Position numbers and translations under genes: made by a program
Shown: positions 24,087 to 35,709 of the stretch, in pieces
Position numbering within the stretch: the first letter of the stretch is position 1
How the letters are laid out: each line of letters starts with the position of its first letter
NCBI GenBank assembly: GCA_963930655.1
Contig: OZ005615.1
Location: forward strand, 11,984,001-12,048,000
Length of the DNA stretch: 64,000 nucleotides
Source of the DNA: Myrica gale
Lineage: Eukaryota; Streptophyta; Magnoliopsida; Fagales; Myricaceae
Direction of reading: 5' to 3'
The notes under the pieces: model-generated
Databases searched by the model: none
Told to the model about the DNA's origin: nothing
Seen by the model: only the letters and a program-made list of their open reading frames with translations

Positions 24087-25517
24087 TGAAAGGACACGAA
24101 CAACCCAAGAGAGGGGTGAATTGAGTTTTATAAAAACTTTTGTCTTCTTTTACGAATAAAACCGAATATCCAAAGGTCCCCTTTCTAAAGAGCAAGAGAT
24201 TGAGCAAAATATATAAACAATCACAACAAAAGAAATCAACAGTAAAAGGATATAGGGTTAGAGAGATAACACCGTGAATTTTAGGTGGTTCGACTAACTC
24301 TTGCCTACGTCCACCCCCAAGGCTATTGACTTCCTTGGGCTTCCTTCACTATTCTCCAAATAGTAAATACACCTTAGCTTCCGGGGTGCTAAGGAACCGT
24401 TACAAAGTGTTTTTTGAGCTTACACTTTAACTCACTCTCACAAATCCTCACAACCTAGAGGATTTCTTCTACCCAACAAGTAGGACAAGTATTTTTCACA
24501 AACACTCACGTGTTTTTCAAGGATGGGTACAAAAGGGAATCTAAGGAAATAGCTCTTTAAGCTGAATAAACAAGTGTGAAGTACTGAGGTGTGCAAAGAG
24601 ACAAGATATGCCAGAAAGGCAACAGTTATTTGCAGGTGAGGACAAACTTTCTTGGATGATGTAGCTTCTTTTTTCTTTAAAGCGTTTCTCTCTCTAGAAA
24701 GTTAGGGCAGAGTAAATGTCGCACAACCACACCGATTTCTCTCTCCATCTTCTTCAATTTAAAGCGTCTAGGGCACCAAGAGTCTTCTCGTAAAGCTTTG
24801 AAGCCGTTGGAGGTCAGTTGAGACATTTTGAGGAAGTTTTGAAGTGATGACGACGTTTCCAGAAATTCTGCAAAATAGCACAATGTGTCGACACATAGGT
24901 TGTATGTGCTGACACATTAAACTAGATCTGAAAATAGAGTCTCGGGTGTTAGTTCAATGTGTCGACACTGTGGTCCAATGTGTCGACACCTTCAACACTT
25001 AGTCAAAAATCAACTTGAAAGTTTTGAAATGTAAAGTCTCGGGTGTTGGTGCAATGTGTCGACACCTCCAACACTTAGTCAAAAAATCAAGTTGAATGGA
25101 TTGGAATGCAAAGTCTCGAGTGTTAGTGCAATGTGTCGACACCATGGTCCTATGTGTCGACACCTCCAACACTTAGCCAAAAAATCGAGTTGAATGGATT
25201 GGAATGCAAAGTCTCGGGTGTTAGTGCAATGTGTCGACACCTCCAACACTAAGACATAAAAAATTGTTCTTTAACAACATCTATTCCAATTCAAAGATTC
25301 TCAAAACCAATTGCAATAAAAAAGGTGATCTTTTAATGAGAATAAAGAGGATCAAAAAGATTGGAGAGTTTTTGTATAGAGAGAACCTTGATACTAGAAG
25401 AAATTCATTTTAAGAAAAGGATTTAAAAATGTAAAATCTAAAGTCCTTCAAAACGTAGAAACTTTGTTATCATCAAAATCATTTATAGATTGTTTTCAAA
25501 ACAACATTGGGCTAACA
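24087..25517 (-). repeat. 5' LTR of the SIRE-type element
   Basis: 1431 bp, TG...CA on the minus strand, directly next to the tRNA primer site. It holds 7 copies of GTGTCGACAC in about three array units (24942-25255). Close in sequence to the 3' LTR. Confidence 0.92.
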
Positions 25518-25522
25518 CGTAC

Positions 25523-26930
25523 TTATGTCACCATTTACATTATATATTGTTCCAACTCAAAACATTCCATCTTCACGAGAAAAAGAGTTAATATAAAGCA
25601 TAGCAAACCGTGAGAAAACTTAATGGATTCTTGAGTTTTCCTTTTCCTTTTCTTGGGCATTATACCGAACATATGGTGTGTTGTGCAGTGCTACAAAGGT
25701 GTTACAGAATTGAAGATATTGAAGAATCTAAGTACAGTTTATTCTAATTACAATCAAATATATTCCAACAAAAAAATTTCAGAATTGTTGTCGACCTCTA
25801 AGTGCAGTTGAGGTGGTTGGATAAGTGTCAGGGCAGGTTGCAACTGGTGGTTTGACAACCAAAGACAACCACGAAGTGTTTCAACTCCCAGAAGGCACCA
25901 ATAACAAAGTAAAAGTTGCAGAAGACCTATATTTTCAACTCCATAAAGGTACCGCTGCACCAACATCCTTGTTGAACATTCCAGGATGGGCTGAATAAAG
26001 TAGAGGGAAGTAGGCGAAGTCAAGCGACGTACTTTTTCTCTCCCCCGTTCTTGACTAGGGTTGGGTTCCACAGTTTTACTCTCTCTTTCTCTCGAGCTAT
26101 CTTCTTCTTTTCTGCACTGTGATTGTAGAGTTAAATTTAGATAAATGAGTAGAAAAGAACAAATGCATGAGGGGTCAAGTTGGGGAAAAATGAGTTGTGT
26201 TGGGGAAGAAGGGACATACAAAGTGATAAAAATTAGCTTGGCTTCAACTAGGCGGAGCCGAGCCATGGTTTGGTCTTCAAACTCATTAAATAATGTGGGG
26301 GATTATGAGACCATTAGATGTCCCGTTTTAAATAACAACCCTTCCTTTGCACACCTTTGAACTAAACTTCTTCGAACCAATTCTTTTCCCGGTAGGGATA
26401 TGAACACAAAAGAAGAGTCTTGCGTGATGTTGTTCTGTGTTGCGGTTTCTTTGACAGGGTCTAGTCCTGATTTGGGGTTTGGGTGTGGGATGCTGCTCTT
26501 CTTGGTGCTAAAACTAGAGACATGTTAGTTTTGAGAAAATTTTAAGGATTTTAAATATGGTGTAAATATTTTGGTGATATTTGAGTTTTATTGACATGCG
26601 TGTAAAAGTTGTTGAGTTGTATTAAGATTTGTAGAAAATATAATGTTGAGTTGTATTGGTATACGTGTAGGAGTAATGTTAGGATTGTAAGTTTAGAAAG
26701 TTGGATTCAAATTATAAATTTTTAGCTAAACAAACACTGTAAGTGTTTCGGTTTCGGGTTCCCCAAGCCAAAGTCTGAATCTTCTCTTGATGGTGAAACT
26801 ACAAGCATCACTCCCTAGGACTTGTCTTTTGTTTAGCATGCAATGTTGCAAATTCTCCTTGGAGAACAACATTGGTAGAGCCACTTCGATGAGTATATAT
26901 TTTTCATTAATATATGTAGGGCTGCACAAT
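25523..26930. other. intergenic, nothing recognised
   Basis: The minus-strand open frame at 25754-26266 (170 codons) has no family motif; it overlaps a purine/pyrimidine-rich stretch at 26030-26110 and is likely chance. No element ends were found. Confidence 0.4.
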
Positions 26931-26938
26931 CGGAAATT

Positions 26939-27954
26939 CGGTCCGATGTTTTGTCTCATAGGGCAGTCGAGGGGATCATCAGGATTTTAACACTTTCACT
27001 TGCAATTGCCTGCATCTTGAGCCAGATGTTTTACATCAAGCATAATTTGGATTCTGCTCCTTATATATCCCTTGTCATGCTCGGTATCCAAGCTCTTGGT
27101 TATAGCCTTCCTCTGATCACAGGGGCGGAAGCTCTCTTCAAGAGAAAAGCTTCTGAATTTTAAGAGCCATCTTATGATCTCGAGAACAATCAGTGGTTCC
27201 ATATAACTGATTACGCAGTGAAGCTTCTTGTAATGGTCTCTTTTATACTGACATTAAGGCTGTGTCAGAAGGTATGGAAATCACGCACCAGATTATTAAC
27301 ACGAGCTCCTCTAGAACTGCATCGTGTCCCTAGTGATAGGCGGGTACTTCTTACTACCATCACCATCCATGTGATTGGATATGTAATTGTTCTGATCATT
27401 CAAGTTTGAATACCAGCCAGAGATCTCGCCGGGAAAAAACACATTTAATCTCCACACGGAAGTCCCACGTGCTGCAGGGATGGGAAACGGTAATGGAAGA
27501 ATATGTGGGTCTTGTTCAAGATTTTTTCCTGCTTCCTCAATTTATTGGTAACTTTGTGTGGCAGATTGATTGTAGACCACTCAGAAAACTCTATTTCATT
27601 GGGATCACGACTGTCAGACTCTTCCCTCACATTTATGATTACATAAGAGCTCCTGCTCGTAATCCATACTTAGCTGAAGATTTTGAGTTTGCCAACCAAA
27701 ATTTTGATTTTTACACGAACTTTGGGGATATTGCAATACCTGCTGCAGAAATTATTCTTGTTATTGTTATATATATCCAGCAGAGATGGAACTATGAGAA
27801 GCTGAGGCAGAGTCTTGCTGTGGGTCATTGCAAGCTTCTTCCACTGGGATCCAGAATGTATGAGCGAATACCTTCCCAGTCAGTTGAAGCTGAGCTCGTT
27901 TGTGGCGTTAACGGTAATATTGCTCATGACAAAGAGCGAGATGATGCTGAATGA
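26939..27954 (+). pseudogene. DUF2921 membrane protein, disrupted C-terminal fragment
   Basis: Plant DUF2921 proteins are large (about 900-1000 residues), usually single-exon membrane proteins of unknown biochemical role. Here only about the last 330 residues remain. The first part (from about RSDVLSHRAVEGIIRILTLS) has membrane segments, then an in-frame taa after KRKASEF (near 27161). The same frame continues with LLVMVSFILTLRLCQKVW to a stop near 27407. The third part, in another frame, carries MEEYVGLVQDFFLLPQFIGN, GITTVRLFPHIYDYIRAP, IYIQQRWNYEKL and an acidic tail ending at tga 27952-27954. So there is at least one stop and one frameshift, and the N-terminal two thirds are absent. Truncation at the 5' side fits a partial duplication or deletion. 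No ATG of its own was found. Confidence 0.8.
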
Positions 27955-28699
27955 TAAAAAACTCTCACATTACTAGAATTATATGTTGCAGACATACACA
28001 TCCGATACAGAATCTTGTCTTGGTTTTACTTTTCCATAAGAAGGTTGGTTTCTTAAAAACAGTTTTTCTTCATATTGCTTTAGCTATTTTGTGTTGGTTT
28101 CTATAGGGTTTGCACTTCTTTAATGTCTTGAAAGCTACCGCTCGGGGCCACCTCAATTGAAGAGCGGTATGAGGATCATCAGGATTCACCACTGACTGAC
28201 TAAACACTTTGGTACGCGATAACTGAAGTGCTTAGGATTTGCCACTGTTAGCGTGGTACAACACTCGTTTGGTTCGTGTGAAAGGCTTCTTCTCGTTATC
28301 AAAAAAACTTCAAAACTGCACTTCCTTCATGGAGATACGGACGTAAGTCAATTGTGCATGTGTATCATAATTTGAACATTAATGTTGCTAGTGGATATTG
28401 AAAGATAACTGAGCCCTTCATGGAGGTCTTTGATCATTAGATTTCGATGACCCTTTACTGATGTAATCATTTTGGGAAACAAAAAAAATCTGCCCTATTC
28501 ATGCTTTATTGCACTTTTTTTTTGAATAAATACACTTTACACCCTTCAACTGATTGACATTTTGTACCTCAATCTATTATTTTTGTCACATTGTACATAT
28601 CAACTATTGATATCAAACATTTGGCACACTGTTAAAATTTTTAGTTAATTTGGACAAAAAATAATTTTTTTTTGTGGAAAATGACAATTTTGTTCTAAT
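27955..28699. other. 3' flank of the DUF2921 relic, intergenic
   Basis: Apart from t-rich stretches there is nothing gene-like. From about 28520 the words atacactttacaccc and acattttgtacctcaat look like the end sequences of non-autonomous MULE-type repeats, but no inverted partner was found. Confidence 0.4.
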
Positions 28700-29906
28700 A
28701 CACAGTCCGTACACTATTGTAACCGTCGCATGGTTTACATATGTTTACGTTATACGATATCGAAAACAGTTGTACCTGTCCGGATCGTAATACACAGTCC
28801 GGACGCAATTGTAACTGTCACATAGTTTACACGGTTTTACTTTCCCCACCGGTTGAGTTCTTTTAGCCAATCGTGCACTGCCACGTCGTGCGATAATGGT
28901 GGCAAGTCGTTCGCACGTCTTAAACTCTGTTTGAACAAATTTATTGCACCGAACTGTTTTAAACGGTTAAAATTTTGGCATTTAATACTAACTGCGTTAA
29001 TTAGGCCACTTGTGCAAAAGTCGGTTTGGACGAGTTTCTAAACGTCCGGACGCTATCGACGAGTTCTAAAAAGTCGAACAGTTTGACATTTCCAAAACTA
29101 CCACGTCATTTCTCGTCAAAAATCTCCCATGAAATCTCAATTCTTTTCTTCTAAAAATTTGGCGTAACATCACTCTTTCGAGGATCTAATCACTTTTAGG
29201 TATGTTTTGCTTACTTTTAACACGATTTTAACAGTAAAAATTTAATTTTTTTTATAGTTTTACATATAGAATTTTAATTCCATTTTTTTGCATAGTCCAA
29301 TATTTTTTTGATTGATTTTTATGTTAAATTGATTATGTTAAGTGTTATCATTGTTTTAAGTACGTTAATTTGTGTTTTGATTGTGTTTTTGGGCGTGTGT
29401 GGAGGTGGAGGGACTCGACGTTCCTCCCCTCAGCGTCCGGACTCTGTTTTTGGCGTTCAAACACTTGTCAATGTTGTTCGGAGGCATACGTTGTCGTTTT
29501 GGAGTGGTATGGATGCTATATGATAGTAGTCTAGACGTGTTTTCATTAAATTTAAAAAGTTTGATTATCTTTTGTGCATTCGTACTTCTTTTAATTCATG
29601 TTCGGACGTAAGTAGCATCCCTACGTGGATACATTGTTGTTTTGTTTTTGTCCGGGCATTTTAATGTTGAAATTAAATAGTTTTTTATTTGTTTAACGTT
29701 GGGACGTATATTATTTGTCGGTCCAGACGTCATCAATTTAGTGTTTGGACGCTATTTTCATGTTCAGGCGTATTGTCTAATCGTGCGAACGCTTGTTATG
29801 TAGATTGAAAAAAAAAAAAGCAAACATACATGTAGGAGCGACCAGGCTGATATTCAAGCAACCTTCCGGTTCTATTTTGACGTTAGAGTAGCATACAACA
29901 ATTATT

Positions 29907-30963
29907 ATGTCCTACTCGATTGTTGTCGAGCGGGACATAAAGTTGGCGGATTTCTACGACCTGACTTTTGAAAGTCAGACGCTTCCGGAGGTGGTGGAGG
30001 AGATATGTTGGCTTTCGTTGATTCGTAGGACCAAGTATGCATCGAGAAACCATTGTATTCTCGTCGGATGAGTTAGCGAGATTCTTGGGGTACGAGTTGG
30101 ATTTGACAGCGTTCCCAAACCTGCCATTGAGCGAGGAGGGCCAGCCTACAAAGGCCGAGGTATTTCGGATCATGTTGGGCGATGATACATCAATTTTGGA
30201 TGGAGCCTATGTGGTACACGGGCAATTGCGTCATTTATGGCGGATCATGCACTTGATCCTATGCTCCGCCATCGACCCGACTAAGCACACTACGAAACTG
30301 TCTTATAGCCGGGCAAAGTTATTGTACCTGGTAGTTGTTCGGGGGCTACCTGTTGATATGACATCCTACATCTATCTATCTGTCTGTGCGGAGACCCTGA
30401 AGACAGATACTCTAACTTCATTACCGCATGAGATTCTACTGACCCAGTTCCTGCACTCCCTGCTGGTACACGAAGGTGTTGACGAGCCGATGGCCGTTTC
30501 AGTTGGGTCTATCAACAAGACAATGCTCTCCAAATCGATTGCCCAGACAGGTCGAACACTAAATGTCGCTTGGGCTGCTAGAGTTAGACGATAGGAGCAG
30601 CCTGAGGAGGAGAGGGAGCAGCAAGATCCTGAGCAGAGCTCGACCCAGGGATTTGGGGTACAACGACCGGGTTGGATGGATGACATAATGACGTAATTGA
30701 CTGAGTAGATGCAATCGGTCTTGCGGCCCACCCATGAGATGGTCATTGATATCAATTGTCGGCTGACAACTTTGGAGCAAAAGGTCATGGACATTGACTC
30801 TGGATGGGAGAAGGAGATCGTTGCGATTCAGGAGGCCATGAGGAAAGCGAAAACCAGTGCTGAGTTATTTGCATTGACTCAGCGGACCGTGCATATAAAG
30901 GAGCACCTGAGTCAAATCCGTGACGTTATAAAAATCATGGATGATGACGATGATGACCTGTAG
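29907..30963 (+). pseudogene. CACTA-encoded putative plant transposon protein (PF20167-like)
   Basis: An ATG at 29907 opens 54 residues (MSYSIVVERDIKLADFYDLT...) ending at tga 30069. The rest continues in another frame from about 30037: VFSSDELARFLGYELDLTAF, RIMHLILCSAIDPTKHTTKL, then LPHEILLTQFLHSLLVHEGV, to a stop at 30592-30594. A further segment with QSVLRPTHEMVIDI and a coiled-coil-like tail ending in six aspartates lies at 30709-30963 behind two more in-frame stops. The copy at 62.0-63.2 kb has extra sequence between the first two parts, so this copy probably has a deletion near 30020. Function unknown; the domain recurs in plant transposons and in the env-like region at 17.7-19.15 kb. 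Confidence 0.75.
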
Positions 30964-31559
30964 TTTTATTATGATGTTTATTTTTTATTCTATTTTAAGG
31001 ACATTTACTTTTCTATTATGTTTTGTGGACATCGATTTGTCTTTATTTGATGTTATTTTATTTATATTATGTTTTGACGATATTTGATATATTTATGTTA
31101 TCTCAATTATGTTATAATTGCTATTAGAACTTAATACAATATGAATTGTTATTAGAACAAATAATAAAAGTTCGTCAAAAACCGTTCGAACGACTTATAC
31201 GGAAGAACTACGGCCGGGAAGATTTCGTTTACGATCCTTTCATTTAGATGTTGTCGTTTGGGGATTTCCAAACGGCGTCGAGCAATGTAAGATACTGTTC
31301 AGACTTATTATTAGATTCCGAACGTATGTGTTATGACTAGATGCTGTTGTTTGAGGATTACTAAAACGGAGACCAAAAATAGCGTTCAGACTGTTTGCAG
31401 TGGTTCAGACGGTTCAAAAATTTTAGACGGCAACAATTCCCTCGAAAACTATATACGTAAGCGTCCGAAATTTATTTTACTAGTTCGAATGGTATTCAAT
31501 CATTTCAAAGTTGTAGAATCGCAGACATGTAAGGAAAAATAGGAAAAACTTAGAAAACA

Positions 31560-32075
31560 AGAGATTTGAGCAAGAGGAGAAGGGGGAGAGCTGATTTTGA
31601 GCGTCCAACCACATTGAATTGGGAGTGGGTTCTAAATTGAATTGTTTTAGGATGAAAAACATGAATTTTAGAATATAAAAGCATGTAATTTTCGAAATTT
31701 TTGGGTCTGAAATGATAGAAATTGAGTTCATTCTAGGTTGTGATGTGTTTATATTGAAGTGTTGTGATTTGGGAAGATTTTGTAGTGAAAATGGAGTGTG
31801 TGCGTCGAAGAACTGTCTTGTTCGACAATCGCAGTCCGAACGGATTATGTCCGTCTGGACTCGTGTTTTTAGTTCGAACGCTTTTGCAAAAAGAGTCCGA
31901 ACGCTTATGGATTGTGCGAACGGTTTAGATTACGTCCGAACGGTTTTAGCTGTTATGTTCTTGCATTCATTTAGTAGCCTTAACCGGCCGTTTAAGAATT
32001 ACATGGAGTTCTGATAAGGAACTCGATTTAGTTTTTGAATTATCCACGTTATGGACAGTTTGAGTTTACAATATA
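31560..32075 (+). repeat. non-coding CACTA segment shared with 57.03-57.56 kb
   Basis: This stretch, including gcagtccgaacggattatgt and tccacgttatggacagtttg, is repeated in inverted orientation at 57030-57560. It lies between the PF20167-like block and the transposase, and may have been intron or spacer in the active element. Confidence 0.75.
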
Positions 32076-32329
32076 TCTACTGTTGTGACTATTGTGTTTA
32101 GAAATTTCGATGGAAATCCTCTTTTATCCTTCGAATACACATTCAGCATTGAGCTTATACACTTGCCTTAAAATGGTGGGTGTTTATGCTCAATATTGTA
32201 GGCGTGTATCTTGGGGCTGAGGAGAAATGCTGTCGAAATTTCTAGAGCATCGGTCACAATGATCGGGTAAATTATGTGCAGTACGTGATATTGTAAACTT
32301 GAAAAAGTCACTGGAGAAGAGATACTTCA

Positions 32330-33556
32330 ATCAAAGGTTCCTAAAAAAATGTTGCAGCATTTTTCCTTAAAACCGAGATTGCAGAGATTGTTTCTATCAA
32401 GGCAAACGGCAACGGATATGCGATGACACCAAGAGAAGCGTGTGATTAAAAATGGGGTGATGAGGCATCCTGCAGACTCTGGGTATGGAAAGACCTTTAT
32501 CAGAAGTATGAATGGTTTGGTCAAGAATCTCGGAACGTCCGACTGATTTTGGCATCTGATGGTTTCAATCCGTTTGGCAACATAAGTTTATCGTATAGTA
32601 TATGGCCAGTGGTACTAATTCCATACAATTTGCCACTATGGAAATGTATGAAAGATTCAAGTTTCTTGTTGTCGGTGCTTATTCTGGGTCCAAGATTTCC
32701 CGGGAATGATATCAACGTCTACTTGCAGCCATTGATAGATGAGTTGAAGGAGTTGTGGGAAAATATAGTGCAGACGTATGACGCAGCTGTGTCAAGTCCA
32801 TTCAAGTTACATGCAGCTTTGCTTTGGACAATAAATGATTTTCCGTCTTATTATAATCTCTCGAGTTGGAGTGCGAAAAGACGGTTAGCATGTCCTAATT
32901 GCAATGCGTACACAATGTCGTTTTGGTTGAAACATGGGGGCAAACATTATTTTTGGGACATCGTCGGTATTTACCCGCAAAGAGTTTAGAGCAGCGCCTG
33001 AAGAAGTCACTGGAGAGGAGATACTTCAACAACTGTGACTGGTTTACGCGTTGTGTTATTTGCGGGGAAATTTAGTTTATTTACTCAAATGTGACTGGTT
33101 TGACTTGAGTCCTCAAAATTTAGGTCTTTATAAAAGTAGGTGGTTTGTTAGTATTAACATATCCCGAAGTAGTTCAAAAACGACCCATTTGTGCTAACTT
33201 CTTGGGGGAATCAAGTATTTTATATCGATGATATGAAGTTAGGCGGTCACTAGAAGATTGTTCAGAAGATTACCCCCAGAAACACGTATGATATTCCACC
33301 TATTGAGGAGGATGTTAGTGAAGATGTATAAGGACCTTCGAACCGTGAAACATACCAGGATAATTACTATATTGAGCTTTTGTGGACTTTAGCTCATTTT
33401 ATATGATCCCATTGAATAGAAATGGCATCGACGCTTACGTGCGGGTAACCGATGATGGTGTTCCACAACATCGTAAAGTAGATGGAAGTGATAATTCATC
33501 GGAATCGTTCAGTGAAGATCGTAGTGATTTTGAAGAATATGACTCCGAGGACTAAA
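32330..33556 (+). pseudogene. CACTA transposase, TNP2 type (Transposase_21), relic
   Basis: The first part reads like KVLRHFPLKPRLQRLF of the family, with HQEKRVIKDGVMRHPADS-like sequence in shifted frames. The longest open stretch (32549-32989) has ASDGFNPFGNISLSYSIWP, VVLIPYNLPLWKCMKDSSF, LHAALLWTINDFPSYYNLS and the CPNCN motif, all hallmarks of TNP2 transposases. A later part near 33.22-33.33 kb has the DUF4216-like end DDMKLGG and PRNTYDIPP, and the final acidic tail ends at 33556. Frames change several times and stops are present, so it is inactive. Full proteins of this type are about 1000 residues; roughly half is missing. Confidence 0.88.
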
Positions 33557-33669
33557 GTAACTTTATCATTTCGATTTACTTTGCGTTTCTATTTTATATT
33601 CATGTTGGGGTAACATAATTCATTATACTTTTTCTCTAATATTGATTTATTTGGTCACAGTACGACATC

Positions 33670-34760
33670 ATGCCAGCGGGAGGGAAACGCTTTCGGTGCG
33701 ATTCATCATTTCGTGCTGAGAGTAGTCCCGGTAGACTAGTAGTGTTGGGTCCTTCACTTAGGGATAAGAACGAATTACCGTCCCCTACCACAACCAATCC
33801 AGTAGGCACCCATAGTAGTTGTGCGTGTAAGTATCTTACCCCGTCAATCTTGATTAAATATTATGACTTTTAAATTTTTATGCTTAACTGAATTTTATAT
33901 TTATTGTTCTTCATTTGTAGCGACGTTCGGAATTAAACACGTTCGAAGTGGTACGTGTGAGATTGCCTTACTCAAGACTCTCACAGGTGGAAAGCTAACT
34001 ATCCATATCCCTAATGGATGTACTGGTGGCGATGACAAGACGTCCTCAATGCTCTCGAGTAAGTGGAAGGAGGTCCCCAACTAGGTTAAATCGTACGTAA
34101 TGAACCGAGTGTTGATAAGTGTAATTCATTAAATTTTACTTGTTGAAACTTTTAAACGTACTAGTTGTTATATATGTTAAGGATGACTTCCAACTAGACT
34201 ACGACTGAACCGAAGATCGCATAACTGCGACGTCTACGAAGAACACAGTGTACAAGATGCACAGAAATAGAATGTTCCAGCATTACTCGGTGTTCAATTC
34301 CAAAGAAGAGGCATTAGAACACCCGTATCCCGATATGAACAAGGAAGAATGGACTCGTGTCTGTGATTTATTCGCGAGCGAAGAATTTCAGGTTAAACAT
34401 TTTTGTTCCGTCATGAACATTTATTTTATTTTATTATCAATTGTGATAACAACTGTAAATGTACAATACAGAGGATGAGTGCAATCAACAAGAAGAATAG
34501 AGCTAAGCTGAAGCTTATACACACATCTGGAGTGAAACTTTCCAACGCGCAAGAGCGTTGTTAGTAAGTAATAAATTTACATTTTTATTATTTATTATTT
34601 AAATAAATGATTTAGGTATTTTAATGTGCATGTTCTATATTTCTTTTGATATACAGAAAAATCCAGAATATGATAAGAAGTCTTGCATTGCTGTATAAAA
34701 AGACACTACTATAAAGATGGCATGTGGACATGAGAAGATGCACGAGAAAATTTTGTAAGT
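33670..34760 (+). pseudogene. CACTA second transposase-like protein (Transposase_24 type), relic
   Basis: Exon-like blocks are seen: a basic serine-rich start MPAGGKRFRCDSSF at 33670; a block near 33920-34083 with TLTGGKLTIHIPNG; a block at 34248-34392 with MHRNRMFQHYSVFNSKEEAL; and RMSAINKKNRAKLKLIHTSG near 34472-34535, typical of the Transposase_24 family (NKKNRxK..H..G). The blocks are separated by AT-rich stretches with gtaagt/cag-like borders, consistent with introns. A stop follows soon after the last block. In active elements this protein (TNP1/TNPA-like) binds the subterminal repeats. Confidence 0.7.
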
Positions 34761-34849
34761 TGTAACGTTAGATATTGTATTGAATATATTTTTATTTATA
34801 TTATTTTTAAATTATGTTTAAAATTTTAATTAAATTAATTTAAATTTGT

Positions 34850-35260
34850 GGAAAATGGTTCGAACGTTGTAACGTGCGCACGCTTACAAAACAAGTCCAA
34901 ACCCTTACTCCGTCCGAACGATATTTCTAGTATGCTTACAGTTTTTATTATTAACCGTTTGTAAAAGTTCGAACGGTTTTTGAAGCTGAGAAAAAATATT
35001 TCGTCATAATGTAACAACTGTGCGAACGTATTCACAAATGCCTCCGTAAATATTTACATTAGCGTTCGGGCGTTATTATATGGCGGTGCTGACGTTTATT
35101 CCGTGACCACATGGACTAACTGTTCGCATGAGTTGTGCGAACGGTTGGAGAGAACGTTCGCACAACTCATGTGAACGGATGGATTGTACCGGGCATGACG
35201 ATTTTTAATTTCGTCAGTATGGCACCAAACCTATAAACCGTCCGAACGGTTTCGAGTGAC
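34850..35260. repeat. right subterminal repeat array of CACTA copy 1
   Basis: The words gttcgaacg, cgtccgaacg and cgcacaact recur in both orientations, including an inverted pair at 35116-35176 (cgcatgagttgtgcgaacgg against cgttcgcacaactcatgtga). Such arrays are the transposase-binding regions of CACTA elements. Confidence 0.7.
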
Positions 35261-35709
35261 AGAACACAAAAATCATCACCTAAAACATTGGCTGACAAGC
35301 TTTAGGTGACAAACCTGGTGATAACTCAATTTTTTCACCAAAAACCTTAGCTGACGAAATTATTACTTTGAGTTATAAATCTTTTTATCATCCAAAATAT
35401 TTTTTCTTGTTGTCTAGCTTGCTGTGCTTCCCTTCTCACGAGTGCAAACCCCCCGTTTATAGGAAATTGGAGTTTTCCAACTCCAAAAGTTTACCAGAAA
35501 ACTCACTACTTTTGTCTGCAGATGATTGAGTAACAGAATACACTTGGAGCTACAGTAGATATCATTAAAAAAAATCGGAGATTTATTATTAATTTTAGTA
35601 GCAGGTACTGATTTCTTTTGGTTTTTGTTTTTTAAGAAAATTATTATGGTAAAGGCTGTGACATAGGCTGACTCAGTAGGACATGGGATATAGGTAAGCA
35701 GTGAACTTT

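Larger units (their letters stand above)
15525..25517 (-). mobile_element. Ty1-copia retrotransposon, SIRE (Sirevirus) type
   Basis: A 9993-bp element on the minus strand: 5' LTR 24087-25517, primer site complementary to initiator tRNA-Met (gctctgatacca, 24073-24084), gag, pol in copia order (protease, integrase, reverse transcriptase, RNase H), an env-like region, polypurine tract (17130-17140) and 3' LTR 15525-17129. Both flanks are cgtac (15520-15524 and 25518-25522), a perfect target duplication, so this is one intact insertion. The copia order, UBN2-type gag and env-like region downstream of RNase H fit the SIRE lineage. Its coding regions look broken at roughly half a dozen or more points, so it is a fossil. 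LTR divergence by eye is about 3% outside the tandem repeats, suggesting an insertion of the order of one to a few million years ago. Confidence 0.92.
28700..35415 (+). mobile_element. CACTA transposon, autonomous-type but decayed (copy 1)
   Basis: Three blocks of CACTA-associated coding sequence lie in order on the plus strand: a putative plant transposon protein (PF20167-like, 29.9-30.96 kb), a TNP2-like transposase (Transposase_21, 32.3-33.56 kb) and a Transposase_24/TNP1-like block (33.67-34.76 kb). Both outer kilobases are rich in the words GTCCGGACG and GTTCGAACG (and cgaacggtt), a subterminal array. The right end, atattttttcttgttgt near 35413, resembles the CACTA terminus TTTTCTTGTAGTG. 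The left terminus was not found; the left edge is set where the subterminal words start and may be truncated. All three coding blocks carry stops, so the copy is dead. A second copy lies at 57.0-64.0 kb in the opposite orientation. Confidence 0.8.

Noticed and set aside
25754-26266. 170-codon minus-strand frame
   Set aside because: No motif, no membrane or signal pattern beyond leucine-rich chance, and no neighbouring exon-like structure.
27118-27140. hAT-like end caggggcggaagc
   Set aside because: It is coding sequence of the DUF2921 relic (TGAEALFKRK) and has no partner.
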